A stretch of 36,271 nt of DNA from Aquabacterium sp. (lineage in GTDB: Bacteria; Pseudomonadota; Gammaproteobacteria; Burkholderiales; Burkholderiaceae_C), in NCBI RefSeq assembly GCF_014378415.1, contig NZ_JACMNS010000005.1, positions 1 to 36,271 on the forward strand, in the 5' to 3' direction. The translations under genes and the position numbers were made by a program. Under the pieces are notes generated by a model. It saw only the letters and a list, made by a program, of their open reading frames with translations, was not told where the DNA came from and ran no database searches. This document shows, piece after piece, positions 16,125 to 24,695 of the stretch; the stretch's first letter is position 1, and each line of letters opens with the position of its first letter.

Positions 16125-17680
16125 GTGCCATTCTGAAACCTGAGATTCGACCCGAACCCCTGCCAGGCCCGTCGGATTGGTCGTTCGAGCTGATTGAGCA
16201 GTACCACGACGTCATCCGGGCCACGGCCGAGCGTTACAAGCTGGACACCTACCCCAATCAGCTGGAAATCATCACCGCCGAGCAGATGATGGACGCCTAC
16301 GCCAGCGTGGGCATGCCGGTGAATTATCGGCATTGGTCTTACGGCAAGGAGTTCATTGCCACCGAGAAGAACTACCGCCGTGGTTTCATGGGGCTGGCCT
16401 ATGAAATCGTCATCAACTCCAACCCCTGCATCAGTTACCTGATGGAAGAAAACACCATGGCCATGCAGGCCTTGGTGATCGCGCACGCGGCCTATGGCCA
16501 CAACAGCTTCTTCAAAGGCAATTACCTGTTCCGGATGTGGACGGACGCCTCCAGCATCATCGATTACCTGGTCTATGCCAAGAACTACATCGCTGGTTGC
16601 GAGGAGCGCTATGGCCTGGACGCGGTCGAAGAAACGCTCGATTCTTGCCACGCACTGATGAACCATGGGGTGGACCGCTATCGCCGCCCCAGCAAGCTGT
16701 CGTTAGAGAAAGAGCTGGCCCGCCGTGAAGAGCGCGAGTCTTATCTGCAGCAGCAGGTGAACGACCTGTGGCGGACCTTGCCGCGCCGTGTTGACAAGAT
16801 CGGCGATGACGACGGTGCGCGGCGCTTTCCGTCTGAGCCTCAGGAAAACATCCTGTATTTCATCGAGAAAAATGCACCGCTGCTGGAGCCCTGGCAGCGC
16901 GAGGTGGTGCGCATTGTGCGCAAGGTGGCGCAGTATTTCTACCCGCAGCGCCAGACGCAGGTGATGAACGAAGGCTGGGCCACGTTCTGGCACTACACCT
17001 TGCTCAACACCATGTACGAAGATGGCCACCTGAGCGACGGCATCATGCTGGAATGGCTCAAGTCGCACACCAATGTGGTGTACCAACCGCCGGTGGGGCA
17101 CCGCGCCTACAGCGGGCTGAACCCGTATGCGCTTGGCTTTGCGATGTACACCGACCTCAAGCGCATTTGCGAGCACCCCACGGACGAAGACCGGCATTGG
17201 TTCCCCGATTTCGCGGGGTCGGCCGAGGGTGCGGCCAAGGGTGATCATGCCTGGCTCAAGACCCTGGATTACGCCATGCGCAACTTCAAGGACGAGAGCT
17301 TTGTGGGGCAGTTTCTGTCGCCCAAGGTGATGCGAGATTTCCGCCTGTTCGCGATCCGTGATGACGAGGATGAGCCGGAGTACGAGGTGGCCGCCATCCA
17401 CGACGAGGCAGGGTACCGGGCGCTGCGCGAGAGCCTGTCACGTCAATATGACTTGAGTGCGCGTGAACCGAACATTCAGGTCTGGAGCGTGAACCTGCGG
17501 GGCGATCGCTCATTGACTTTGCGCCACACGCAGCAGGCCAGCAGGCCTTTGGCCGATGGCACGCGCGAGGTGCTCAAGCACGTGGCGCGTTTGTGGGGCT
17601 TTCCGGTGCACATGGAAAGCGTCAATGGCGATGGCGAGGTTCGCCAGCAGTGGACGGTGGTGCCTTCGTCCATGGAGTGA
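16121..17680 (+). CDS. spoVR: SpoVR family protein (YcgB-like)
   Basis: The 519 residues match the SpoVR/YcgB family, named for a Bacillus spore-cortex gene but widespread in non-sporulating bacteria, where its function is not known. Visible family stretches are MPVNYRHWSYGKEF, AHAAYGHNSFFKGN, QVMNEGWATFWHYTLLN and NPYALGF. The histidine- and glutamate-bearing sections could bind metal. The start overlaps the yeaH stop. It ends the prkA-yeaH-spoVR operon, with a weak terminator-like hairpin 35 bases downstream. Confidence 0.95.
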   Translation: MSAILKPEIRPEPLPGPSDWSFELIEQYHDVIRATAERYKLDTYPNQLEIITAEQMMDAYASVGMPVNYRHWSYGKEFIATEKNYRRGFMGLAYEIVINSNPCISYLMEENTMAMQALVIAHAAYGHNSFFKGNYLFRMWTDASSIIDYLVYAKNYIAGCEERYGLDAVEETLDSCHALMNHGVDRYRRPSKLSLEKELARREERESYLQQQVNDLWRTLPRRVDKIGDDDGARRFPSEPQENILYFIEKNAPLLEPWQREVVRIVRKVAQYFYPQRQTQVMNEGWATFWHYTLLNTMYEDGHLSDGIMLEWLKSHTNVVYQPPVGHRAYSGLNPYALGFAMYTDLKRICEHPTDEDRHWFPDFAGSAEGAAKGDHAWLKTLDYAMRNFKDESFVGQFLSPKVMRDFRLFAIRDDEDEPEYEVAAIHDEAGYRALRESLSRQYDLSAREPNIQVWSVNLRGDRSLTLRHTQQASRPLADGTREVLKHVARLWGFPVHMESVNGDGEVRQQWTVVPSSME

Positions 17681-17714
17681 TGCAATGGTTTTGCGGAGCA
17701 TGTGGCGTTCTTGC

Positions 17715-17740
17715 AATAGGCCCCCTATTCAGGCGTTTTT
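17715..17740 (+). terminator. Possible terminator of the prkA-yeaH-spoVR operon
   Basis: A perfect 6-bp stem AATAGG / CCTATT with a CCC loop (17715-17729) is followed after six bases by five T and then a second T-rich patch. The stem is short and AT-rich, so it would be weak. Confidence 0.4.
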
Positions 17741-17857
17741 CCGTATTTTGTGGAGTGTGGGCGCAGTTAATTTTGAAGTCGTCCGATAAGCCTGAATGTT
17801 TTGGACGATTCAAGATGATGACGCTTCAACCACTCCATCAAATTTCTGGAGAACAAG

Positions 17858-17920
17858 ATGACCTACATTCCACGCCAGACCGCTCTGGCGGCCGCTCTTT
17901 GCGCGACGGGTGTCGCCTGA
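17858..17920 (+). pseudogene. 20-codon mini-ORF resembling a severed signal peptide
   Basis: ATG 17858 has a good Shine-Dalgarno (GGAG, six bases ahead). The frame reads MTYIPRQTALAAALCATG and stops at TGA 17918-17920. The basic lead plus alanine-rich core looks like the start of an exported protein that has lost the rest, or a short leader peptide. None of the three frames after the stop continues as a plausible protein. I do not recognise the source gene. Confidence 0.35.
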
Positions 17921-17967
17921 AAGTAGTGTTCTCGCTGGACTGATTTTTTTCATCCTCAGCCCAATCG

Positions 17968-18003
17968 GGGGACGAAGCGTGACAAACATCACGCTGCGTC
18001 CCC
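17968..18003. promoter_or_regulatory. 15-bp inverted repeat upstream of flhB
   Basis: Arms GGGGACGAAGCGTGA and TCACGCTGCGTCCCC are complementary with one mismatch around a CAAACA loop. No T-run follows on either strand, which argues against a simple terminator. It lies 120 bases before flhB and could be an operator, an RNA structure in the flhB leader or a Rho-independent element of another type. Confidence 0.5.
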
Positions 18004-18122
18004 TGATGCATTTCGGCCCCCGAAACGGGGCGTGAAATGGGTGCCTTGGTGGCTCTTTATCTCGCTCAAGATTTCGGCCGGGTCGCCAAGAATCGGAGCA
18101 AGCACCCAGGCACTCACCCACC

Positions 18123-19268
18123 ATGTCCGACAGCTCCCAAGACAAACAACTACCAGCCTCAGAGCGGAAGCTTAAAAAAGCCCGTGAAGAAGGCCAGGTG
18201 GTTCGTTCGCGTGACCTGGGTCACTTCCTGGTGATCTTGGCCGCTGCCAGTGTCCTGATGGTGCTGACGCCGGTCTGGATGGACAAGATGCAGTTGCAGC
18301 TCAATGCCGGCATGCGCTTCGATGCCCGGGCGGTGGCCAATCCGGACGTGATGGTGCAGCGCCTGTCGCAATGGAGCACCCAGGCCATGATGATGGTGGT
18401 GCCCTTTGGTGCTGGCGTGGCCCTGGCCTCGGTGGCGGCCAGCGTCCTGGCGGGTGGCTGGGTGATGTCATTCCAGGTCATCTTTCCCAAGTTTGGCAAG
18501 CTTAACCCCATCACCGGTTTCGCCAACCTGCTGTCCAAGCAGCAAATGGTGGACGCTTTGAAAGCCAGCGCCTTGGGTTTGATCCTGGGCGGCACCGGGG
18601 CTTTCTTCTTGTCGCGTGTGTGGCCCGACATGGTGGGCCTGATGGGCCTGCCGCTGCCAGCCGCCATCCATCATTTCGGCATGACGCTGGGCAGCGTGAT
18701 GACTTCGATGTTGCTGGTGCTGGCCTTGTTCGCCATGGTCGATTGGCCGCTGCAGCGCTTCATGTTCATGGGCCGCATGAAGATGAGCCACCAGGATCAG
18801 AAGGACGAAGTCAAGCAGATGGAAGGCAACATGGAAGCCAAGCAGCGCATCAAGCAACGGATGCGCGAGATGGCCCGCAAACGCATGCTGGCCGCCATCC
18901 CCACGGCCGATCTGGTGGTGATGAACCCCACCCACTATGCCGTGGCGCTGAAGTACGACGAAGGCAAGATGGGCGCCCCCCGCGTGGTGGCCAAGGGCCT
19001 GGACTTGCTGGCCTTGCGCATCCGCGACCTGGCCACCGAGAACAAGGTGCCCGTGCTGGAAGCCCCGCCGCTGGCCCGCGCTTTGTACGCCAACACCGAA
19101 ATCGACGCCGAGGTGCCCATGGCCTTGTACGGCGCCGTGGCCCAGGTGCTGGCCTACGTGTACCAACTCAAAGCGGCCTTGGCCGGCAAGGCGCCCCTGC
19201 CGGGCAACCTGCCTGACCTGGACGTTCCCGCTGCCCTGGATCCTGCCAATAAGGCTGCACACGCATGA
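18123..19268 (+). CDS. flhB: Flagellar export switch protein FlhB
   Basis: Inner-membrane part of the flagellar type III export gate that switches substrate class from rod/hook to filament after self-cleavage. The 381 residues start with the conserved basic KLKKAREEGQVVRSRDL stretch. Four hydrophobic segments follow, and then the cytoplasmic domain with the autocleavage motif N268-P-T-H271 (E. coli cleaves after N269). No good Shine-Dalgarno precedes ATG 18123, but the N-terminus aligns with the family there. It heads flhB-flhA-flhF-flhG-fliA and overlaps flhA by the ATGA at 19265-19268. Confidence 0.97.
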   Translation: MSDSSQDKQLPASERKLKKAREEGQVVRSRDLGHFLVILAAASVLMVLTPVWMDKMQLQLNAGMRFDARAVANPDVMVQRLSQWSTQAMMMVVPFGAGVALASVAASVLAGGWVMSFQVIFPKFGKLNPITGFANLLSKQQMVDALKASALGLILGGTGAFFLSRVWPDMVGLMGLPLPAAIHHFGMTLGSVMTSMLLVLALFAMVDWPLQRFMFMGRMKMSHQDQKDEVKQMEGNMEAKQRIKQRMREMARKRMLAAIPTADLVVMNPTHYAVALKYDEGKMGAPRVVAKGLDLLALRIRDLATENKVPVLEAPPLARALYANTEIDAEVPMALYGAVAQVLAYVYQLKAALAGKAPLPGNLPDLDVPAALDPANKAAHA

Positions 19269-21376
19269 ACCCGTTCCTGCAACAACTTCAATCCGTGATG
19301 AGCGGCAAGTCCGCCAAGGGCTTCCAGGTGCTGGCCGCCCCCATCGCCGTGCTGCTGGTGCTGGTCATGATGATCCTGCCCTTGCCGCCGCTGGCGCTGG
19401 ACATCTTCTTCACCTTCAACATCGCGATGGCGGTGATGGTGATGATGGTGTCGGCCACCATGCTGCGCCCGCTGGACTTCGCCGCCTTCCCATCGGTGCT
19501 GTTGCTGACGACGCTGTTGCGCCTGTCGCTGAACGTGGCCTCGACCCGGGTGGTGCTGCTGGAAGGGCACAACGGCCCAGGCGCTGCCGGCCAGGTGATC
19601 GAATCCTTTGGCCACTTCCTGATCGGCGGCAACTTCGCGGTCGGGATCATCGTGTTCGCGATCCTGGTGGTGATCAACTTCGTGGTGGTCACCAAGGGCT
19701 CCGAGCGGATTGCCGAAGTGGGCGCGCGTTTCACCCTGGATGCGATGCCCGGCAAGCAGATGGCCATCGACGCCGACCTGAACGCCGGCCTGATCGACGA
19801 AAAAGAAGCCAAGCGCCGCCGCATCGAGGTGGGCGAAGAAGCGGAGTTCCACGGCGCCATGGACGGTGCCTCCAAGTTCGTGCGCGGCGATGCCATCGCC
19901 GGCATCCTGATTTTGTTCATCAACATCATTGGCGGCTTCATCATTGGCGTGGTGCAGCACGACCTGTCGGCCAGCGAAGCTGCCAGCTCCTACGTGCTGC
20001 TGGCCGTGGGTGACGCGCTGGTGGCGCAAATCCCGGCCCTGCTGATCTCGGTGGCATCCGCCATGGTGGTGTCCCGCGTCGGCAAGGGCGAGGACGTTGG
20101 CGCGCAGATCATCTCGCAGATGTTCCAGAACCCCAAGGTGATGGGCGTGGCGGCCGGTGTGATTGGATTGCTGGGCATGATCCCTGGCATGCCCAGCCTG
20201 GTGTTTTTGCCGATGGCCGGTGGTTTTGGCTGGATGGCGTGGCGCATGCAGGAAAAGCAGGAGCTGGCCCGCAACGCGCCCGCGCCGATCGACAAGCCGG
20301 TGGACGCGCCCGTCAACAACAACGGCGAAGCCACCTGGGAAGACCTGCAGCCCGTGGACACCCTGGGCCTGGAAGTGGGCTACCGCTTGATCCAGCTGGT
20401 GGACAAGGACCGGGGCGGCGACTTGCTGACCCGGATCAAGGGCGTTCGCCGCAAGTTCGCGCAAGAAGTGGGCTTTTTACCGCCTTCGGTGCACATCAAG
20501 GACAACCTGGAGCTGCGCCCCAGTTTTTACCGCATCACTTTGCGAGGCGCGATCGTGGGCGAGGGCGAGGTGTTCCCCAACATGCTGATGGCCATCAACC
20601 CTGGCCAAGTGACCAATCCCCTGAAGGGCACGGCCGCGGTCGACCCGGCATTCGGTTTGCCGGCGGTGTGGGTTGAAGAGCGCCAACGTGAAGCGGCGCA
20701 AATGGCCGGGTACACGGTCGTTGATCCCTCGACCGTGGTGGCCACGCATCTTTCACACTTGATGCAGGTCCATGCGGCCAAGTTGTTGGGACGGGTAGAG
20801 ACCCAGCAGCTTGTGGAGCATGTGACGAAACTGGCCCCCAAACTGATCGAAGACGTGGTTCCCAAAATGGTTGGCATTGCGACCTTGCAGAAAGTGCTGC
20901 AGCTCCTGTTGGAAGAAGGCGTTCACATCCGTGACATGCGCTCAATCATTGAAACGCTGGCCGAGCAGACCTCGGGCGCGAACCACCTGGCCAATGATCC
21001 CGCCGAGCTGGCCCGCCGCATCCGCGTCGGCCTGGCCCCCGCGATCGTTCAGCAGATTTACGGCCCGGTGAAGGAACTGGATGTGATTGCCATCGAACCC
21101 GATCTGGAGCGCCTGCTCACCCAGGCCTTGACCGCCCCCAGTGGCCCGATGCTGGACCCGGGCGTGGCCGACCACCTCACACGCCAGGCGGCCGAGGCCA
21201 CCCAGCGCCAGGAAAACCTGGGCCACCCCGCCTGCCTGCTGGTGCCCGACGCCATCCGGCCGATGGTGGCCCGCTTGTTGAAACGTGCAGCACCGCGTCT
21301 GAAGGTGCTGGGTCACAGCGAAATCCCTGAGACCCATTCGATCCGCATCGGTACCCTGATTGGAGGCCACGCATGA
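19265..21376 (+). CDS. flhA: Flagellar export gate protein FlhA
   Basis: Major membrane component of the flagellar type III export gate; its C-terminal domain docks chaperone-substrate complexes. The 703 residues have an N-terminal membrane half with about eight hydrophobic segments, the FHIPEP-family stretch LRLSLNVASTRVVLLEGH, the cytoplasmic loop with DAMPGKQMAIDADLNAGLIDE, and the C-terminal domain with GFLPPSVHIKDNL. Length is normal (E. coli 692). It overlaps both flhB and flhF by ATGA junctions, so the operon is tightly coupled. Confidence 0.98.
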   Translation: MNPFLQQLQSVMSGKSAKGFQVLAAPIAVLLVLVMMILPLPPLALDIFFTFNIAMAVMVMMVSATMLRPLDFAAFPSVLLLTTLLRLSLNVASTRVVLLEGHNGPGAAGQVIESFGHFLIGGNFAVGIIVFAILVVINFVVVTKGSERIAEVGARFTLDAMPGKQMAIDADLNAGLIDEKEAKRRRIEVGEEAEFHGAMDGASKFVRGDAIAGILILFINIIGGFIIGVVQHDLSASEAASSYVLLAVGDALVAQIPALLISVASAMVVSRVGKGEDVGAQIISQMFQNPKVMGVAAGVIGLLGMIPGMPSLVFLPMAGGFGWMAWRMQEKQELARNAPAPIDKPVDAPVNNNGEATWEDLQPVDTLGLEVGYRLIQLVDKDRGGDLLTRIKGVRRKFAQEVGFLPPSVHIKDNLELRPSFYRITLRGAIVGEGEVFPNMLMAINPGQVTNPLKGTAAVDPAFGLPAVWVEERQREAAQMAGYTVVDPSTVVATHLSHLMQVHAAKLLGRVETQQLVEHVTKLAPKLIEDVVPKMVGIATLQKVLQLLLEEGVHIRDMRSIIETLAEQTSGANHLANDPAELARRIRVGLAPAIVQQIYGPVKELDVIAIEPDLERLLTQALTAPSGPMLDPGVADHLTRQAAEATQRQENLGHPACLLVPDAIRPMVARLLKRAAPRLKVLGHSEIPETHSIRIGTLIGGHA

Positions 21377-23118
21377 ACGTCAAACGCTTTATTGGACGCA
21401 CCTCACGCGAGGCAATGCAAAAGGTCAAGCTCGAGTTTGGCAACGACGCTGTCGTGTTGTCGACCAAGCCCGCGCCTGAAGGTGGCATCGAGGTGCTGGC
21501 CATGGCGACCGACAGTGTGCCGTCGATGGATTCGTACCCACCGGCTGAACGCGAAGAGCGTGCGCCTGCCCGCAAAGCCGAAGTCGCACCGGCGGCGGCC
21601 CAAGCGCAACCCCAATCTCCGGCCCGCTCGGCCATGGCCAACCTGGCCTCGACCGTGCAGGACGACGTCAAGCAACTGGCCATGAGCACCTTGTCCTTCC
21701 AGGACTATGTGCGTGAACGCATGCTCAAGCGCCGCCAGGTGGCCCTGAAGGCCGCCCGCACCGAACCCGCGCTGGCCGGCTCGCCTGAGGATCAACTGTC
21801 GCAGCGTCTGGGCAATGTCAAACCTCAGCCGGCCGTGCAAAGCCCCAACGTCGACCTGTCAGCGGGCCTGAACGCCTGGTTGTCCTCGCCTCCAGCGGCG
21901 GCGCAAGCGCCGGCACGTCCTGCGGTGCAAGCCGTTCGAGCTGCCCCGCAAGACACCAGCCATGTGGCCCAGGTGCTGCCCCTGCGCGCCGAATCGCGCG
22001 ACGAGGCGCCACCGGCTCGTCCGGCGCCCGCCAGGGCCGTTCGCCCCGCCAGCGATCCCGCTGAGTTGATGCTCAAGTCCGTGACGGGCCGCAGTGCCGC
22101 CGCTGCCGACAGCGCGCGCCCCGATGCCGCCACCATGGCTGCCCTGAAGGCTTCGCAAGACGCTAATGCCTTCATGCTCACGGAGTTGCGCGCCATGCGG
22201 GCCATGATGAAAGAGCGCTTTGAGACCATCGCCTTCATCGAAAAACTGCGCCGCACGCCCGCCCAGGCTGGCCTGGCCCAAAAGCTGTTGGACGGTGGTT
22301 TCTCGGCCGTGCTGATCCGCAAGATGCTGGACGCCATGCCCGCCGATGTCAGCTCCGGTGCGCAAGATGAAAACGTGTGGGCCGCCCAGGTGCTGCAACG
22401 CAACCTGAACACGGCGGACAAGGAACTGGCCATTGAAGACCAAGGCGGCATCTTCGCCCTGATCGGCTCCACCGGCGTGGGCAAGACCACGTCCACCGCC
22501 AAGCTGGCCGCCATGTTCGCTGCCAAGCACGGCGCACAGAACCTGGGGCTGATCACGCTGGACGCTTACCGCGTTGGCGCCCACGACCAACTGCGCGCCT
22601 ACGGCCGCATCCTGGGCGTGCCCGTGCACATGGCCCACGACCGCGCCGCGCTGGAAGACCTGCTGGAGCTGTTGTCGGCCAAGAAGATGGTGCTCATCGA
22701 CACCGCTGGCATGGCCCAGCGCGATGGCCGCACCAAAGATCTGCTCGAGATGCTGGCCCACCCGGCGATCCGCAAGGTGCTGGTGATCAACGCTTCGTCG
22801 CAAGGCGATGCGATCGAAGACGTGATGGCCGCCTACCAGGTCAATGCCTGCGCTGGCGTGATCCTGTCCAAGCTGGACGAGGCCGTGAAGCTAGGTCCGG
22901 CGCTGGATGCGTTAATCCGTCACAAATCCAAGGTTCTGGGCGTCGCCAACGGCCAACGCGTGCCAGAAGATTGGCACAGACTGTCATCGCAGGCTTTGGT
23001 GCACCGCGCATTGCGCGCCAGCCTCAATCCCGCGTACCGACTGGACCCCAATGAAGTCAGCCTGGTGTTCTCGACCCCCGCCATGCCCGATGTCACGGCC
23101 ACACCGTCCGCGCTTTGA
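21373..23118 (+). CDS. flhF: SRP-like GTPase FlhF, flagellar placement
   Basis: SRP-family GTPase that sets the site and number of polar flagella. The 581 residues begin with the family N-terminus MNVKRFIGRTSREAM. A long low-conservation linker rich in Ala, Pro and Arg (about 60-270) follows. The NG GTPase domain is complete: P-loop GSTGVGKTTS near residue 365, DAYRVGAHDQL, DTAGMAQRD near 442 and SKLDEAVKLG. The linker makes it longer than most FlhF proteins. Its presence suggests polar flagellation. The stop overlaps a possible TTG start of the next gene. Confidence 0.96.
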   Translation: MNVKRFIGRTSREAMQKVKLEFGNDAVVLSTKPAPEGGIEVLAMATDSVPSMDSYPPAEREERAPARKAEVAPAAAQAQPQSPARSAMANLASTVQDDVKQLAMSTLSFQDYVRERMLKRRQVALKAARTEPALAGSPEDQLSQRLGNVKPQPAVQSPNVDLSAGLNAWLSSPPAAAQAPARPAVQAVRAAPQDTSHVAQVLPLRAESRDEAPPARPAPARAVRPASDPAELMLKSVTGRSAAAADSARPDAATMAALKASQDANAFMLTELRAMRAMMKERFETIAFIEKLRRTPAQAGLAQKLLDGGFSAVLIRKMLDAMPADVSSGAQDENVWAAQVLQRNLNTADKELAIEDQGGIFALIGSTGVGKTTSTAKLAAMFAAKHGAQNLGLITLDAYRVGAHDQLRAYGRILGVPVHMAHDRAALEDLLELLSAKKMVLIDTAGMAQRDGRTKDLLEMLAHPAIRKVLVINASSQGDAIEDVMAAYQVNACAGVILSKLDEAVKLGPALDALIRHKSKVLGVANGQRVPEDWHRLSSQALVHRALRASLNPAYRLDPNEVSLVFSTPAMPDVTATPSAL

Positions 23119-23132
23119 ACCTGTCGCCGCCC

Positions 23133-23960
23133 ATGACCAGTTTTACGCCTCAACCCCTTGCCGCCAGCCCCCCGGCCGACCAGGCCCAGGGTTTGCGCCA
23201 GATGTTCGCCTCGCGCGTGCTGCGCTTTGTGCCGGTGGTGGCCAACCCCGGCGCGGTGTGCGGCGGTGTGGTGCTGGAGCGCCTGTGCGCCGCCTACGCC
23301 AGCTTTGGCCTGCACACCCTGGTGGTCGATGCCGGTGACCAAGCCCGAGCACCCAGCGAATTGGCCGAGTTTGATTTGAGCGAAGGCATCGAGCCTTTGT
23401 CCAAGCAGGTGAGTTACCTGGCCGCCCGTGGACTGCCCTTGCGGCATGCCGATGCGCGCGGCTCGTGTGGCAACTTGTTGCACGCCCTGGCCAATGCGGC
23501 ACCGCAATGCGATGTGGTGCTGGTCCACGCCTCGGCCAGCGAGTTGGTGCGCATCTTTGGCGAACGCGCCCGGCACGGCAACCTGCGTCCGCTGGTGTCC
23601 ACCAACGATTTGGCTGAAGGCCTCAAGCAGGCTTACGCCGCCGTCAAGCTCATGAGCCAGCGGGGCCCGTGGCTGGCCTACGACCTGCTGGTGTGCGCAC
23701 ACCCCCACTCGGACCAGGCCGATGCCGTGGCCGAGCGTCTGGGCCAATGCGCCGACAGTTTCCTTGGGGCTGCGCAACGTGATTGGCTGCGCATCAATCC
23801 CCATGAGCCATCCAGTCACGACCCCAGCCCCCGGTTCATGGAGCTGGCCGCCGGACTTTTGCAGTGTGCCTTGCCGCTCACCCTGGGTGATGCCGCATTC
23901 GACCATTTGGTCTCACCAGGGTCTGCCTTGCCTTCGCGCATGGGCCCCGTACTCAATTGA
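23133..23960 (+). CDS. flhG: FlhG/FleN-like MinD-family protein without a P-loop
   Basis: The place between flhF and fliA is that of flhG (fleN), a MinD-type ATPase that limits flagellar number. The 275 residues keep a MinD-like outline: FVPVVANPG (first strand), HTLVVDAGDQ (where LLLDADLG is usual), CDVVLVHAS (where a D-T-G-A stretch is usual), STNDLAEGLKQAYAAVKLMSQRG, and YDLLVCAHPHSDQADAVAERLG near the end. The nucleotide-binding GKGGVGKT is absent; at that spot the sequence reads ANPGAVCGGVV, with no lysine. So it probably does not hydrolyse ATP as usual MinD proteins do. TTG 23115 overlapping the flhF stop is an alternative start. Confidence 0.75.
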   Translation: MTSFTPQPLAASPPADQAQGLRQMFASRVLRFVPVVANPGAVCGGVVLERLCAAYASFGLHTLVVDAGDQARAPSELAEFDLSEGIEPLSKQVSYLAARGLPLRHADARGSCGNLLHALANAAPQCDVVLVHASASELVRIFGERARHGNLRPLVSTNDLAEGLKQAYAAVKLMSQRGPWLAYDLLVCAHPHSDQADAVAERLGQCADSFLGAAQRDWLRINPHEPSSHDPSPRFMELAAGLLQCALPLTLGDAAFDHLVSPGSALPSRMGPVLN

Positions 23961-23977
23961 TGTTCATGGAGCAGCGC

Positions 23978-24691
23978 ATGTACACCGCCAAAGGCCGCCT
24001 CGATATGGACGCCCAGCTCAAGCAATACAGCTCGCTGGTTCGGCGTCTGGCTCACCAGATGATTGCCAAGTTGCCGGCCAACGTCGAGATCGATGACCTG
24101 ATCCAGGTTGGCATGATCGGTCTGAGCGACGCCTTGACCCGCTTCGATGCCGGGCAGGGCGTGCAGTTTGAAACCTTTGCCACCCAGCGCATCCGTGGCG
24201 CCATGCTTGACGAGCTGCGCGGCGCCGACTGGATGAGCCGAGGCACCCGTAAGCAGCAGCGCGACATTGAGGGCGCGGTGCACCGCCTTGAGCAGCGCCT
24301 GGGTCGCGCGCCACACGAAAGCGAAATCGCCAAGGAAATGGACATGAGCCTGACGGACTACCAGGAAATGCTGGGCAAGGTGCGTGGCACCCAGCTCATC
24401 CACCTGGAAGACATGAGTGGTGAGGATGGCGACAACGACTACCTCGACCGCCACGTCACCGACCAGGGCAACGACCCCCTGGCCCTGCTGGGGGACCACC
24501 GCATGCGCTCGGCCCTGGTCGAGGCGATCAAGCACCTGCCCGAACGCGAGCAGTTCGTCATGAGCATGTACTACGAGCAGGACATGAACCTGAAAGAAAT
24601 TGCCGCAGTGTTGGGCGTGACCGAATCGCGCATCTGCCAGTTGCACAGCCAATCCATCGCCAGGTTGAGAGTCAAATTAAGAGAGTGGTGA
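23978..24691 (+). CDS. fliA: Flagellar sigma factor FliA (sigma-28)
   Basis: RNA polymerase sigma factor for late flagellar and chemotaxis genes. The 237 residues show region 2 (EIDDLIQVGMIGLSDALTRFD and FATQRIRGAMLDELRGADW, very like E. coli FliA), region 3, and region 4 with the helix-turn-helix (LKEIAAVLGVTESRICQLHSQSIARLR). ATG 23978 is chosen because GGAG lies six bases ahead and MYTAKG matches the E. coli N-terminus; ATG 23960 overlapping the flhG stop is possible and adds six residues. It is the last intact gene of the flagellar operon. Confidence 0.96.
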   Translation: MYTAKGRLDMDAQLKQYSSLVRRLAHQMIAKLPANVEIDDLIQVGMIGLSDALTRFDAGQGVQFETFATQRIRGAMLDELRGADWMSRGTRKQQRDIEGAVHRLEQRLGRAPHESEIAKEMDMSLTDYQEMLGKVRGTQLIHLEDMSGEDGDNDYLDRHVTDQGNDPLALLGDHRMRSALVEAIKHLPEREQFVMSMYYEQDMNLKEIAAVLGVTESRICQLHSQSIARLRVKLREW

Positions 24692-24695
24692 CCAC

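Larger units (their letters stand above)
17681..18122. other. 442-bp intergenic region between spoVR and flhB
   Basis: No full gene is visible. The left two thirds look lower in GC than the surroundings. Items in order: a terminator-like hairpin (17715-17740); an inverted repeat TCGTCC/GGACGA (17779-17808) overlapping a TCCGATAA that resembles the -10 of flagellar sigma-28 promoters but lacks a matching -35; a 20-codon mini-ORF with a good ribosome binding site (17858-17920); a T-run (17944-17950); a strong inverted repeat (17968-18003); and a smaller CCCCG/CGGGG hairpin near 18020. The flhB promoter must lie somewhere here or upstream. Confidence 0.6.

Noticed and set aside
17782-17789. TCCGATAA as a sigma-28 promoter -10 for the mini-ORF or flhB.
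   Set aside because: No TAAA-type -35 at the right distance, and the bases also belong to a TCGTCC/GGACGA inverted repeat.
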